Source: Paraphysomonas bandaiensis (Eukaryota; Chrysophyceae). Taken from it: a stretch of DNA of 64,000 bases. The number at the start of each line of letters is the position of its first letter. The first letter of the stretch is position 1. Positions 29,832 through 40,987 of this stretch are shown piece by piece. The translations under genes were made by a program, and so were the position numbers. Under the pieces are notes generated by a model. That model worked only from the letters and a program-made list of their open reading frames with translations. It was not told the DNA's origin and made no database searches. Location of the stretch: positions 248,001-312,000 of the forward strand of contig CBFFRP010000218.1 of assembly GCA_965644295.1 (NCBI GenBank), given 5' to 3'.

Positions 29832-30083
29832 AATAAAGAATTGATCTTTATAATAGTAAAACAATGTTGTGATTATCAGAGTGTAAGTAATGAACACGAT
29901 AGAGTGAAAATTATGAATAACAATATAGAACGTAGCTATCATGCACAACGGAATAGTTAGAAGTGTAACTGATAATGACGATCACGTATCTTCGACAGAT
30001 ACTCTCTGTAATTCAGTTCATGGTATATTTCATTGAACATTATAACTCACAGATACAATCATGTATTAAGCTGAATCCTAATA
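29832..30083 (-). repeat. 5' LTR-like region of the decayed copia
   Basis: It shares TAATTCAG...TGGTAT-TTTCATTG and the terminal CCTAATA with the intact LTR, but is strongly diverged. The sequence before the gag ATG (TAGTAGCGAG) resembles the intact element's TGGCAGCGG. Confidence 0.55.
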
Positions 30084-30775
30084 AGAATCAAACGATACAC
30101 AGAACACAGCCCTGGTATTAACAACGATACTGTCAAAGTATTGAACTACAACCAACTCCTACGTGCGTACTTGAAGTTTGGTAAAGCCAATCGCTAGTAG
30201 TTATCCTGTATTCTATGTAGCAATGAAATACAGAATATACATGACTACAGTATAGGAGTAGCTATTACAAGTATACAAAGAAACTGAAAATATAGTAGCT
30301 GTTAAAGATATGATTTGTAGAACAGAATGTTGATGTTGGTGAATGACGTGGTTCCTAACTCACAGTGCTACAACATCATAAACTTACTATATCTCCTATA
30401 ATATCAATCAGTCAATACTGCACTAACTAAAAGCTTAAATTAATACAAAGTTTTCTGATATATTGATCTCACTTTTCAGTTGCTCTTGAAGTAGATTCCA
30501 AATACAGACAGATTCATAATTTAAAAAAAGATTACCGCCTACTATCATGATTCTGGGCACTTAATGACATATAAAAAAGTAGTAGCTATGTATGTGAACA
30601 TTTTCTTCATTATAATAAGTGAATATTGCACGCATTAGCAAAATGATAATCGTCAACATGTCGGCTACAGCAATTATTACCTCATACTGCAAATGCATAC
30701 TTTGCTATTCCAGCTACAGCTACTGACAGCGGCATTTCAACAGAAAGACCCACCAACACCGTAATCGGTGTATAA
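30084..30775. other. AT-rich intergenic region
   Basis: I see no gene, RNA or clear repeat here. It contains the 3' flank of the lipid kinase gene. Confidence 0.5.
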
Positions 30776-31975
30776 TTATCCTTCTTCAAAGTAGCTGGGA
30801 AATATCTGTCGGAAGGGAATCAGTACATAAAACAAAAAAAATAACTGTTACCGTTGACTCCATAAAATTTATGAATCTCTCACCATACTCCGGTGGGGGC
30901 ATATTCGATATGTCTTCTTTGCTTGCACCCATCGCAATGCGGAATGCTCTAAGAGCAACTTAAATGGTCGAAATAGTGCTGTAAATTATCATACCTGGCA
31001 ATTTTAGCCTTTGTTTTAAAAGGAGTCAAGACATCGATCAGCCCGAAGTAGTACTCCCTGTGTACGACGTTACCAAGTAAAACGAACGGTATGGGGCACT
31101 CACCACTCCGGGTGCTCGTCACAGAATCGTGGCTTTGGAACCAGATCGGCCCGGATAGCCTTCGCCCCGTCAGCGATATCGTGACGGATCGGAAGGGTCT
31201 TTTTGCGGTCGTCGGATTCGTTTTCATTCGCATCAGGTCCGTACGGCTGTCCCGGAAGTTGCAGACTGGTCTGCACGTACCTCTTGGTAATTGCAACCAT
31301 TAGGGAGTAGTTGGTCATGTTGAGGTCCTGCAGAAAGTGTACGTCATTTTTAAGCACACGAAGCACATCTTCGCGCTCCTGTTGTGTGAACGACATCTCG
31401 TGCTCCCACGTCACGTCTGCGTCCTTTAGTATACCCCCCTCCTCACTGCTCGCCCGGGTGGAGCAGCCCTTCAAATCCAGGAAAAACAAGTGTTCGTGAT
31501 TTTGTCTAGGAAACAGTGATCGACTAACTGTAAAGTATTGACACTTCGTTTTAAGCTTCACGCTGGTTTCTATTCTGAAAAATGCAATATGATGAGGCAA
31601 TAAGGTTTCATCTTGCCCCAAGATATACGATGAAACGGCTTCGAAAGTGTCGCGAAACATCGCATACTCATCAGTTGGCAACCCTTTAATAACCATGCGC
31701 TCACGAGCAGAAAATAAACACCCAGAATCAACCTCTCCCGCTAATTCGCTAACGACTAATGGCCCGTGTTCTAATTCATCGCGAATCTCCCCAAGTGATA
31801 TGTGCCACTTATCTCTTATGCGTTGAAACACATCCGGCCAATATACTCTGACTGTAAGACTAATATCTCCCTCTGCCACTATAGAAATGTGGTCATCATG
31901 TCGTTCAGCGCGTGAATTTCTGTCCAAGTCAGAAAATACCATGCCGAGTGCGATGTGTAGAATCCTCTGATCCAT
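30776..31975 (-). CDS. Phosphatidylinositol-phosphate kinase (PIPK family)
   Basis: Four exons: 31975-31104, 31057-30995, 30948-30852, 30805-30776, giving 353 residues. All three introns are 46 nt with GT-AG ends. PIPK kinases phosphorylate phosphatidylinositol phosphates on membranes, mostly to make PI(4,5)P2. The candidate ATP-binding Lys is K97 (MVIKGLP); FFLDLKGCSTR at 165-174 matches the family DLKGS motif; GILKDADVTW follows at 181; NDVHFLQDLNMTNYSLMV at 210-227 matches the D..FL....MDYSLLV block; and EYYFGLIDVL near 292 holds the metal-binding Asp. The C-terminus AMGASKEDISNMPPPEYGERFINFM is the usual PIPK ending. The MDYS Asp is replaced (TNYS), which may reduce activity. It lacks N-terminal extra domains and has the bare kinase length. 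Confidence 0.88.
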
Positions 31976-32598
31976 TGTCTGGTTAATTGATTAATTCGAG
32001 CCTCTAACTAATACAAAAATAAGAGAAATCGAATTCACTTCACGTGAATACGATTAAATTATGCCTTGATTTATTTAGGCGGCTCTGTGAATGTTATTAT
32101 TCAGGAGGGTGGAACCTCAGTGCAGTGTGTGAGCTGAAGAGGTCTAGTACACCTACACACTCATATTGTGGAGGTACGCTGTGCACTGCCAGTGTGCTGC
32201 TGTATGTGCTGCTGTATGTGCTGCTGTATGTGCTGCTGTGTGCTGTGTATTACATCTTATCCTTGTATGCTAGTGTATTTTAGGGAATACGGTTAAGTGA
32301 GTGGTAGAGGATCTACATGTCTATGTCCATATTAAATTGAGCGTATGCCGTATACCGTATACAGTGTACTGGTATTGTCAGAGTGGGGCTTACCATATGA
32401 CGAACTGTACAGGACATACCCTCCATACTCTGCTGTACACAGCCGGACAAGCCATCACAGTTTTTTTTTGAAGAGGATCCATACCTAAAAACGCTCTATG
32501 ATGGTGTGTGTATTCTTTCAGAGGGTTTCAAATTCACCACATCATCAGTACATAGTCCTGTACAGTCATTGATTGTATAGCCATACATTAAAATACAG
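31976..32598. promoter_or_regulatory. Divergent intergenic region between lipid kinase and Rab28
   Basis: About 620 bp separate the two start codons and should hold both promoters. It includes a 12-bp tandem repeat (TGTGCTGCTGTA units, about 32195-32246). I find no other distinct element. Confidence 0.5.
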
Positions 32599-33644
32599 AT
32601 GAAAGCAACAGATGATGATGAGGAAGATGACGAGCAGGAATTTAGGCAATACAAGGTTTCGACATGGCACTTATATTGCCATACATTAAACTAGTGTAGG
32701 TGATTCTGCTCGGGGACGGTGCTGTTGGGAAAACCTCAATCGCAAATCGATTCACAGATGATAGATTTGCACAGACGTATAAACAAACAGTTGGGGTTGA
32801 CTTTTTCATTCGACGACTACAGTTAACACGTGAGACCTCTTATAACTTATATATTTATAATTAAATCTTTCTGTTGTAGCTAAGCTTCAAGTAGCTCTCC
32901 AAATATGGTGTGGTATTATGCTGATGTTTACATTAAATTATGTTTCCTTGTTAGGGATATTGGGGGACAGTCCATAGGAAGTAAAATGATCACTAATTAC
33001 GTTGCAGGAGCGCACGTATGAATGTTATGGCGAAACAGTACAATTATAATATTATTTCTATTCCAGGCTGTTTTGTTTTGCTATGATATCACGAATGCTG
33101 AGAGCTTTGCTAATCTTGAAGACTGGTACAGAATAGCATCTAGAACTTTTGACGAGGATGCGATGCCATTCACAGTGCTTGTCGGGAATAAATGTAGGTG
33201 TTCTGCGCTGTATCATACTGCTTACATTTACTTTGAGATATGTAGGTGATTTGAAACACCTTGCAGCAGTTCGATCTGATAGTCATTCAAGATTCGCGAC
33301 GGAGAATGAAATGGCTGCATTCTTAATGTCTGCAAAGAATGGTGACCAAGTCAACAAAGCCTTTTGGAAGATTGCTTCTTGTCTCGCTGGTAAAGATACA
33401 TCTCGTGTGGAAAACTTTTAAACCGTAATTACCCCATTGAATATATTATTCTGTAGGTGTTGCAATGACAAAAGGTGATATCGACAGCCAGGCCAATGTT
33501 GTTCCAGCTCAGATTATAGACCACAAAAGGTACGTATACTGTATGCTACCGTTCTCTCTTCACGTGTCATGTAGGCACGATGAAAAGGTTAACGATGGGG
33601 CCGTCCCAGACTATTTGAAGCGGAGCGGCTGTATAGTGTCGTAA
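32599..33644 (+). CDS. RAB28: Small GTPase Rab28
   Basis: Eight exons: 32599-32655, 32700-32829, 32880-32907, 32955-33015, 33067-33193, 33246-33389, 33457-33529, 33575-33644; 229 residues. All introns are 44-67 nt GT-AG. An acidic N-terminus is followed by the P-loop GDGAVGKTS, the YKQTVGVDFF switch I region, WDIGGQ (the Rab28-specific form of the usual WDTAGQ), YDITNAESFANLEDWY, NKCD and SAK. The C-terminus is CIVS, a CaaX box for a single lipid, as in other Rab28 proteins, instead of the two-Cys tail of most Rabs. Rab28 works with the BBSome and intraflagellar transport at cilia. The WDIGGQ motif and CaaX tail make the assignment strong. Confidence 0.93.
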
Positions 33645-34357
33645 TTATTGCTGTGTCTAATCCTGCTTTTCAAGCATAGCATGGTTTCTCATTCTTACTT
33701 TAATAACAAGTGCATTTTGGTTAACTTTGGTGCTTAGTAGAAATTTATGTTGTGTACAATTGTAAGTAGTTGTTCTCGTAATATCCTTATCTTGCCGCAA
33801 TTCTTGGTGTGCATGTTTGCAATCGAAGTTGCTGTCATAATATAACTAAACAATAGGAAAACTCTTTGTCAGAACTTGAGTAGAAGCTCTGCTTCCAACA
33901 GAAAGCACTCTATTATCATTATTTATCGTTGTAGGTTACTTAGGAGTGTAATTTGACGGGTATTTTCTGACCCTAATCAAAATATGAATTCTTTTCAGAT
34001 CATTGTTGAGTGTGGAATAGAGACTATAGACGTACCACTTCGAGAATGTATGCCAACAACCACTGTACATAATGAACTATTTCTCAGGTTTTTAAGGTTC
34101 CGACACGGAGTAAAAATATACAATGCTTAAAGCTAGCTCAGTAGGTTGAATGAGTACCATGGTAGAACACAGAATGTGGTGGTGCAAGTACTTGTGCGTT
34201 GTCAAGACAATCGAACTCACATACTACAACCTTGATATATTCCACAAAACAAGTACACGAATTTCACTGCAAGAAATTATTTTTGAGTTAATATAATCCA
34301 AATACTTTTTATTACAAGCCCATTACATCTGGCCAAACGACACAATCGTTGCCCAAT
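33645..34357. other. Convergent 3' intergenic region
   Basis: Rab28 and EF-Ts end towards each other here. The sequence is AT-rich with no ORF or repeat that I can support. Confidence 0.5.
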
Positions 34358-35821
34358 TTATGCCGATTGCCCGAGATTCCACCTCACGAATTTGTTGATA
34401 GATACTGAGACAGGACTATTGGGGCTAATCTCTTTTCCAAGTGTTTGGAGATATTTCGATATAACAGGAGTACCCTCGACAGCCATGTGAGTCTATTGTA
34501 TATTAAAAATTAAATATCTTCTCCACATTTAGAGGAGCAGGCGTACCTGTCCAGTAAGACTCATCTCCTCCATACGCTTGGAGACCTTTCCTGCAACAAT
34601 TTTGTCGAGCATAGCCGGATTCTTCAGAGGAGTGGCTAACGTTTGCTCTCTGAAATTAAATAACAGCAACATGAGGTTTGATGGGTTGCCATAAAGGTGG
34701 AAATCCTACCTGTATATCGCAGTCTCGGCTTCAACCACTGAAGACGGGATGTCTGAAGAAGAAAGGTAGGTTGGTTTGGCCGCAACCTATAAACCGTAAA
34801 ACTGCCATCACATAAAAGATTTAGAGAACTTACTACGTGCATTGCCAATCTTCGAGCAGCATTGTGGAGTTTTTCAGTGGAGCCCTCAGGGGTTTCGGAC
34901 GTCCGTAGAGATACCAGTGACACCTCTCGCCCCATCTGCAATACAGCAGTAGATATTGAGTGGACTTACTAAAATATAAAAAAGTAGTATACCTCAACCT
35001 TGGCGCCAGTATCAGGCTCGTCCAAACCTTCAAGTACAACCTAAAAATAGTGAATTCAGAAGGGAAGTACACACGGCGAACTCTACCTTGCCGTGAACGT
35101 ATGCAGCAGTGTGTGTGCCTTCGCTGTCCAGGTTCTCAGCGCGACGCAGTACAATGTTCTCCCTACAGTAAAGGGCAACAGCATTTAAAATAATATGTAG
35201 AGATATTTGTGTTATCCTATCGAAATACCTGATAGATGTGGTAATATCACCCAATATGTCCTGGACGGTTTCTCCAGTTTTTGAGGCAAATGTGTCGATA
35301 ACAGGGAGTTTCAAAACATCCGTAACTTCAAGAGTGCCGCTCTGAGGTAAAGCATTTACGGTAGCTGTTGTAGCGGCAACAAATTTCTGAAAATCTTTAT
35401 TTCTGCTAACAAAATCTGTGCAAAGAAAAGTAAATCGCCTTGCCAGAATGCAGTGTATCTGTCAACCTGTCTCACTATTGACTTCAACAAGAGTAAACAT
35501 ATTCTTCCTTTGATACACAGCAATTAAACCTTCGACGGATACCCTGTTGCTCTATATAGATATTTCACATTTAAACAATACGATACGAGTATGCCTCAAA
35601 ACCTGACTGGAAGCTTTCGCTATTCCTTTGGCACGGAGCCAATCCATAGCCTTCTGCACATCGCCATTAACTTCAGGGTCCATCAGCGCCTTTTTGCATT
35701 CCATCATAGGAGCCCCAGAGGATTCTCGGAGGGCCTTGACTTGAGCTGCAGTAACTTGTATGCTGCGGTATCTATGGATCTGGTGAGATGCAAGTATGCT
35801 ACGACCGGTACGAAGAAACAT
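34358..35821 (-). CDS. TSFM: Mitochondrial elongation factor Ts
   Basis: Nine exons: 35821-35603, 35551-35467, 35415-35229, 35162-35087, 35040-34993, 34935-34834, 34786-34710, 34649-34547, 34492-34358; 343 residues. EF-Ts is the nucleotide exchange factor for EF-Tu in organellar translation. An Arg/Ser-rich leader ([20 protein letters not shown]) fits mitochondrial import. Then comes the UBA-like N-terminal domain ([19 protein letters not shown]), the core [14 protein letters not shown] (EF-Tu contact region), and the second core half ending MEEMSLTGQ. The C-terminus [14 protein letters not shown] matches the family. The open frame extends upstream of 35821 without an ATG, so the start is placed at the first ATG. 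Confidence 0.93.
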
Positions 35822-36338
35822 ATTGATGAAGGAGAAATTCGATATATCTACCACGCTCAATCAATGCAATGCATGTGCAGAGTGCTCAATCAATACCGTA
35901 CGCCGTATATGACATACACACCACACTCCTACACGCTGCCTTCTATCACCACACACATTAACATACCCCATTGTCCAATAAAATATTCATATGGATATAT
36001 AAAGGTATGTTATTGGCTACATCTGCAGCACAATAGCATCAGGTGTACAAAGTGATATAAAATCCGCTTTTATTTCTGAGATTTCATTTTTTTCTCTAAA
36101 TATCCCATATTTTCCCTAAACATATGTTTTTTTGTGTCCAGGACATCCACTCTCATAGGAGTGGGCATCTTCACAATGGCTGCCTCTCACTCTAGTATGG
36201 TATGCATCATATAGAGAAATGCAGAGAAAGGATTGTGTGTGTTTCTCAAGACATACAAGTATTAGTAATATCGAATATTTAGCAACAGTGTGATTGGTGT
36301 TACTATTACAGTGTTCGCTGTAATTGTTTCCCGATATA
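35822..36338. promoter_or_regulatory. Divergent intergenic region between EF-Ts and glycosyltransferase
   Basis: 517 bp between two start codons on opposite strands, presumably with both promoters. No specific element was identified. Confidence 0.45.
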
Positions 36339-37412
36339 ATGAAATCATTCCGCACGTCAATAGCACGCTGCTCCCCCCGTCACTATTTCTACTTTCTATG
36401 TTCATTAGTCGGACTATACATGATGATATCCATTATATGGGAAATACATGTCAGGACTTATGTATGGCAGTCAACTCAATTAGCTGATATAGTGACACCT
36501 GTGCGGCGGTCAAAGTGTCCTTATGATGCATCTCGAAACACAGGCAGTTATAACGACAACAAAGATCTTCGTATTGGATTGTTGTTTCTCTATGGGGAAT
36601 CCTTAAATGGTGAATGGGGAAGCGATGTGATGAAGATGGTAATGGATAACCGAATAAAATATGCAAAGCTCCATGGATACGATATCATAAACGCAAACTC
36701 CGTTATCGACAAATCGCGACCCATTGCGTGGAGTAAATTGTTAGCAGTGAAGAAATATTTGCCAGATTATGATTATATACTTTACATTGATATGGATGCT
36801 GTTATTATGGAGCCTTCTGTAAAGCTGGAGAACATCATTTCAATGGCATCATCGAAAGTTAAGCAGTATGATTTTATAATGACAGACGATTGGAACGGTC
36901 TGAATACAGGTGTTTTCTTTGTTCGTCGCTCGGAGTGGTCTCTTGCATTCTTGCAGCTTGCGTGGGACCAGTGGCAGCTGATACCTCCGCGATCCACGGC
37001 CCCTGGAAATGAAAAGCATCCGTTTGAATATGAGCAGCGCGCCTTTCACTACCTCCTCAATACACCGATGTGGAAATCGCGCCCAAAATTGCCTACTTAT
37101 AAGGGCGAGGGGGTTGTGGTCCAGGGTAAAGGGTCAGGAGGAAGTCGGGGAATGCGCACCCACTTCTTATCCCTTCCTCAGTGCACGATGAACTCCTACG
37201 CACTTCATCCTTTCGATTACGCTCACAGCCAGCATCGCGAATTTTCTCAGGTTTTTTCTCTTCCTGTGATACCTATCTGGTACTCATTGTTTGTACTGTA
37301 GTATGTGGACGGCGATTTCATCATTCACTTTGCCGGGAAAAAGGGGAGCGCCAAGATGGCCATTCTCAAACATTACTTAGAGTTAGCAGAGAAGAAATTT
37401 TCTCAGATATAA
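36339..37412 (+). CDS. GT34-family glycosyltransferase (GMA12/MNN10 type)
   Basis: Two exons, 36339-37250 and 37302-37412, with a 51-nt intron; 340 residues. GT34 enzymes are Golgi type II membrane proteins that transfer galactose, mannose or xylose from nucleotide sugars to glycans. A membrane anchor lies at about 15-35. The catalytic domain has LHGYDI (112), the SRPIAWSKLLAVKKYLPDY segment, the metal-binding YIDMD (DxD at 151-153), TDDWNGLNTGVFFVRRSEW, and near the end DGDFIIHFAGKKG, the usual HFAGC-like block. The start is the first in-frame ATG; the open frame begins earlier at a TTG. The exact donor and acceptor sugars cannot be told from the sequence. Confidence 0.9.
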
Positions 37413-37988
37413 TCTGTATAGGTGGCGTAGTAGTATTCGATGTATGATGCACATATAGAACCTAAGAAATACTTGTGTTTTGACTCTGTATTTGTAATGT
37501 ACTGGTGTGGTGTGGTGCTGTAATTCAATATGTGATGACCCATCTTGGTAATCTATTTTTAGAATTATTCTTCAATGCGCGATAAGCAGCTGTTATTCAC
37601 AATTTATGCTTACTTCAACAGTGATGTATATATTATTCACAACTTATGCTTACTTCAACAATGATGTATATTTCGGTTTATGCTACGTTTCAGTTTATCC
37701 CATATATTCCATCAAACCATTGGTGTTAAAGTGATCTGTTATTGCATCCTGAAGTAGCTACGCACTAATATTACTACCCATTTTATAAACCCTAGAGGAG
37801 CCAGATTTTAGATTATTGAACAGGGAGTGAACGGAAAAAAATTAGCATAAAAACAAGTAGCAAACGGATTGACGTACATCTATAAATCACAAGCTTGATG
37901 TTTATAATATGTGCGGTGCAAGAACGAAAAGGTATATATATTATATTACTATCCACACAGCATCGTATATACAAATATGACGTCGAGA
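37413..37988. other. Convergent 3' intergenic region
   Basis: Contains a direct repeat, TTATTCACAA(C/T)TTATGCTTACTTCAACA, present twice between about 37593 and 37666. No gene is seen. Confidence 0.5.
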
Positions 37989-40987
37989 TCAATACTGCTG
38001 GGACTGTAATAACTCGTAAGCCGACATATTACACTTTTGAGCTTCACTCTGAAGTCGTTTTAAAAATACTGATGCTGTCTGAAGAGCTTCTTTGGCTTGG
38101 TCCAAGTCATTGTCATCTGCTATTTTAATTCGAACTAATTGTCGCACGCCATTCACTCCAGACACGAGGTAGTGTACTTGTTTTTCGGTTAACTTGCCCC
38201 TGATGTTATCTGGCATACTCTGAACAACAGAGCTGACACTTGATATTTGATCTGTCAAAGCTGTGTTGCTGTCATACGGTAGCAACCACCGGGACAGTGC
38301 CCCTCGGAGAACATTCAGAGACTTCGCCACACGTTTTAGCTACAGAAGCATAGTTAGATATGACATTGAAGTGACGAAACTACTCACTTCTTCCATAAAC
38401 AATAATCCTGCCTCGGCAGAGGCCAGCGTGAACTGGATATCTTCGTCACTGTTAATCGGTCGCCGCAGCAATAGTTCTACTTCACCTCTCCTGTATACAC
38501 GTATCAGATGGATGAAAACGTTCTTTGCGAGACCTACCTCATTACCATAGTTTGGGACCATGGGTCCGCGGGCGCTAATGGCTTTCGCGAGCAGGTGGAC
38601 ACTTCTTCTCCCTCCAAGTCCTTCTGAACGGCATTGGACCTTTTCTTCAGAGCCAGAGAAGCCCGATCTCTATTTCTCCGGTGTATCACAGGGCGGGCTT
38701 CGCCCTCACTGTCCGCAACTGCTGATTTCCCAGCCGCCATGTCCTCTTCCATTGTATCCAATGACCCCAATGATTTGCGGTGCCCTCTCGCCCGCCCTCC
38801 TGCCTTCTGCCCGACTCCTGCACTAAAAAACCCTTTTTCCTGGGCTGGTTGGGCGGAAAAACTTTTAGGTTCAGATTGTGGACCCTCTGCCCCCCCCCCG
38901 CATGGTGACCGCAGTCCGTTGACACTCGCAGGAGTGCCGAGAGCACCCGCTTGAATAGAAGATGCTCCATTCGGATTCACACCCTTGACACTGACCGGTG
39001 ATGAGTCCGCAGAGGACCTATGTCTAAGACAAGTCAACTTAATTGCAATTGCACCCTCTGTACAAACCTTCGGTTGAGGTTCTTAAGAACACTCCTGTTT
39101 CTCTCGCTTTTGCCGTTGGATCCATCCATACTTCCATCTAGGTCCACAGAGGATGGTTTCGAAACTCCTGATGTCGAAGCCGGTGGATCCTCTCTGCGCG
39201 CAGATGTGGGTACCTGCTGCTGCCTTCGCCCTCCAACAGCACGACGCTGGTGATATTGCTTTGCCTCCTCATCCACCTTGCCCGCTCCTCTACCAACCAC
39301 AGAAAGACTACCAGCATCAGAACATTCATCCCTAGCAGCGCGGCGAATCGGAGACACTGACAACTTCTCTGTCATGCTGCTCATTTGTTGCATACGCCTA
39401 TTTCCCCCAACCCCAGAAGCCACAGAGTCTGAACTAACCTCACGCTTGAGGGGTTGCCGCCCTCCATGCGATACTCTTGGAGATATTATCTGCTGGTGAG
39501 GTTGTCTGCTCTGTTGTTGACCGCCTGGGGCCCTCGAGCTACCTTCCCCTTCCGCTACTTTATCGACACCGCTGTTCTCAACAGAAAAGCCACGGCGACT
39601 GGACTGCTGCTGAGGTCTATTGCGTGGGCTGTTTCCTCCTTCTGTGTGGCGTTCATGCCTCTGCCTATGCTCATTTGTGGGGATGGCAGGGGACGGACTG
39701 CTGTGCTTGGTCGGCCGAGGCAGGCCTCTCTTTGCCTCACCTCCGCGTCGAGCGGAGAGTGCCTTCTTCTGTCGCTCTTCTTCCTGCTCAAGGCGATCCA
39801 GTTGTTCCAGCTGTCGCATGAGGGAGTCCACCTCCATCTCCAGCTACACCACATATATTAAGGCAAGAATGCTTGCAAAGAATAATTACAATTACCTTTG
39901 CGTTTTGCATTGAGCTCATAGTACGCTTCCGCTGTAGTTCCAAAAGTGACTGGTTTTCCATCCGCACCTTCTGCATTATAGACTCATACCCCGCAAGCGA
40001 GAAGGACGAGTCATCGTCTGTATCTGATTTCAACGGTGACTCAGTAGACATCCTACCATCATGTTGGGTAGCCACAGGATCATTTATTTGCTGCAAATGA
40101 TACAGTTGGAGCTGATGGAACTGTGCCTCGTGCTTCGACTTGGAGTAAAAGGGAGAGGGGGGGAAGTCGTCAGTTGGTAGTTCACCAGGGGAAGTGGGTG
40201 GGAAAGTTAGAAGCTGGCCAGTTGACTCCGAGGATCCCTGATTCGCCCTGTCTATGGGCGTCTTGGGAGTCTTAGGGGTCTTGGCTGCTTTCATCTTAGG
40301 TACAATTGCCGGGGAAGTTTCAGTCACGGGCGGTGGTGTATTCTCTGATGACCGAGAGGGCCGTCGATAATTTTGATTTCCAGTGGGAGTACGCGACTTC
40401 TCGACTTTCACCTCTGATGTAGCTGTCGTCCCCTCATAATCATTCCTATTATTCTTGTGGGGTTGCGGAGATAACACTGGTGGTGACGATGTCGTATCAA
40501 AAGAAGTTTGTCCTTTTTCTTCTGCCCTGTCGTCTCCAATGATTGAAACAGTTGTAGGGGCAACATCTTTATCAATGTCGTCCTCAACACATTCAGATTC
40601 CTTAGATGGAGAGGGAACTATAGTGTCATCCAATCGAACGGGACTGCGAGTTTCACTTTTAGCAGAATAACGACCCCCACTACTACTGCTGCGACTAATA
40701 AATATATCCGATCGTTTATCCTGAGGGGGAGGAGACTTACTGCCTTTGTCTTCAGCAATATCTGTGATGGCGAGATCGGAATACACATATTCTTCTTTTG
40801 ACTTCGCTTCCGAATGTTGCGACTCGAATGAGCTAGATTTATTAACACCTTCATCTCGATTGAAGCCGCTATCGATATGTGTTCCACCAACAACCATGCG
40901 GCCATTAGGCCCTTCAAAGGGCATCACATCATCGCCGTTAGAGACACCGATCTCTCCACGGAATTTCTTGCTACCGGCAGCACCCAT
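37989..40987 (-). CDS. Predicted N-myristoylated coiled-coil protein of unknown function
   Basis: Five exons: 40987-39896, 39843-39068, 39023-38538, 38490-38388, 38339-37989; 935 residues; introns 44-53 nt. The N-terminus MGAAGSKKFRG fits a myristoylation signal (Gly2, Ser6) followed by basic residues, so membrane attachment is likely. Most of the protein is Ser/Pro/Arg-rich and probably disordered. A short coiled coil lies at about 345-405 (MQKVRMENQSLLELQRKR ... LMRQLEQLDRLEQEEERQKK). The last 150 residues look like a folded helical domain (ELLLRRPINSDEDIQFTLAS to the end). I recognise no family. The exon 3-4 joint relies on a GTAGGT donor, which alone keeps the frame open. Confidence 0.65.

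Larger units (their letters stand above)
23250..30083 (-). mobile_element. Decayed copia element split by other transposons
   Basis: Related to, but clearly diverged from, the intact copia. Minus-strand pieces in order: a 5' LTR-like region ending CCTAATA at 30083; a gag start at 29821 (MSVKVTSYDL...KRKDSMPKFDAKNF); then, after a deletion, the integrase C-terminal region (29058-29649, GYREDGPGY); the linker region (28106-28621); and the RT N-terminus (27631-28061, with FKARLVAQ and DFTTAYINADL). Coding is frameshifted. The remaining RT and RNase H are missing. A PPT-like CTCCCACTCAATTGG at 23512 and LTR-like sequence to its left mark the probable other end; that left boundary is approximate. 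Confidence 0.7.

Noticed and set aside
35591-36055. Plus-strand 154-codon ORF
   Set aside because: Its first half is the antisense of EF-Ts exon 1; the rest has no features.
38534-38561. Reading through to the in-frame TAG at 38534 as the end of a separate gene
   Set aside because: A GTAGGT donor two bases earlier and an ACAG acceptor 47 nt on keep the frame and join to the next exon.
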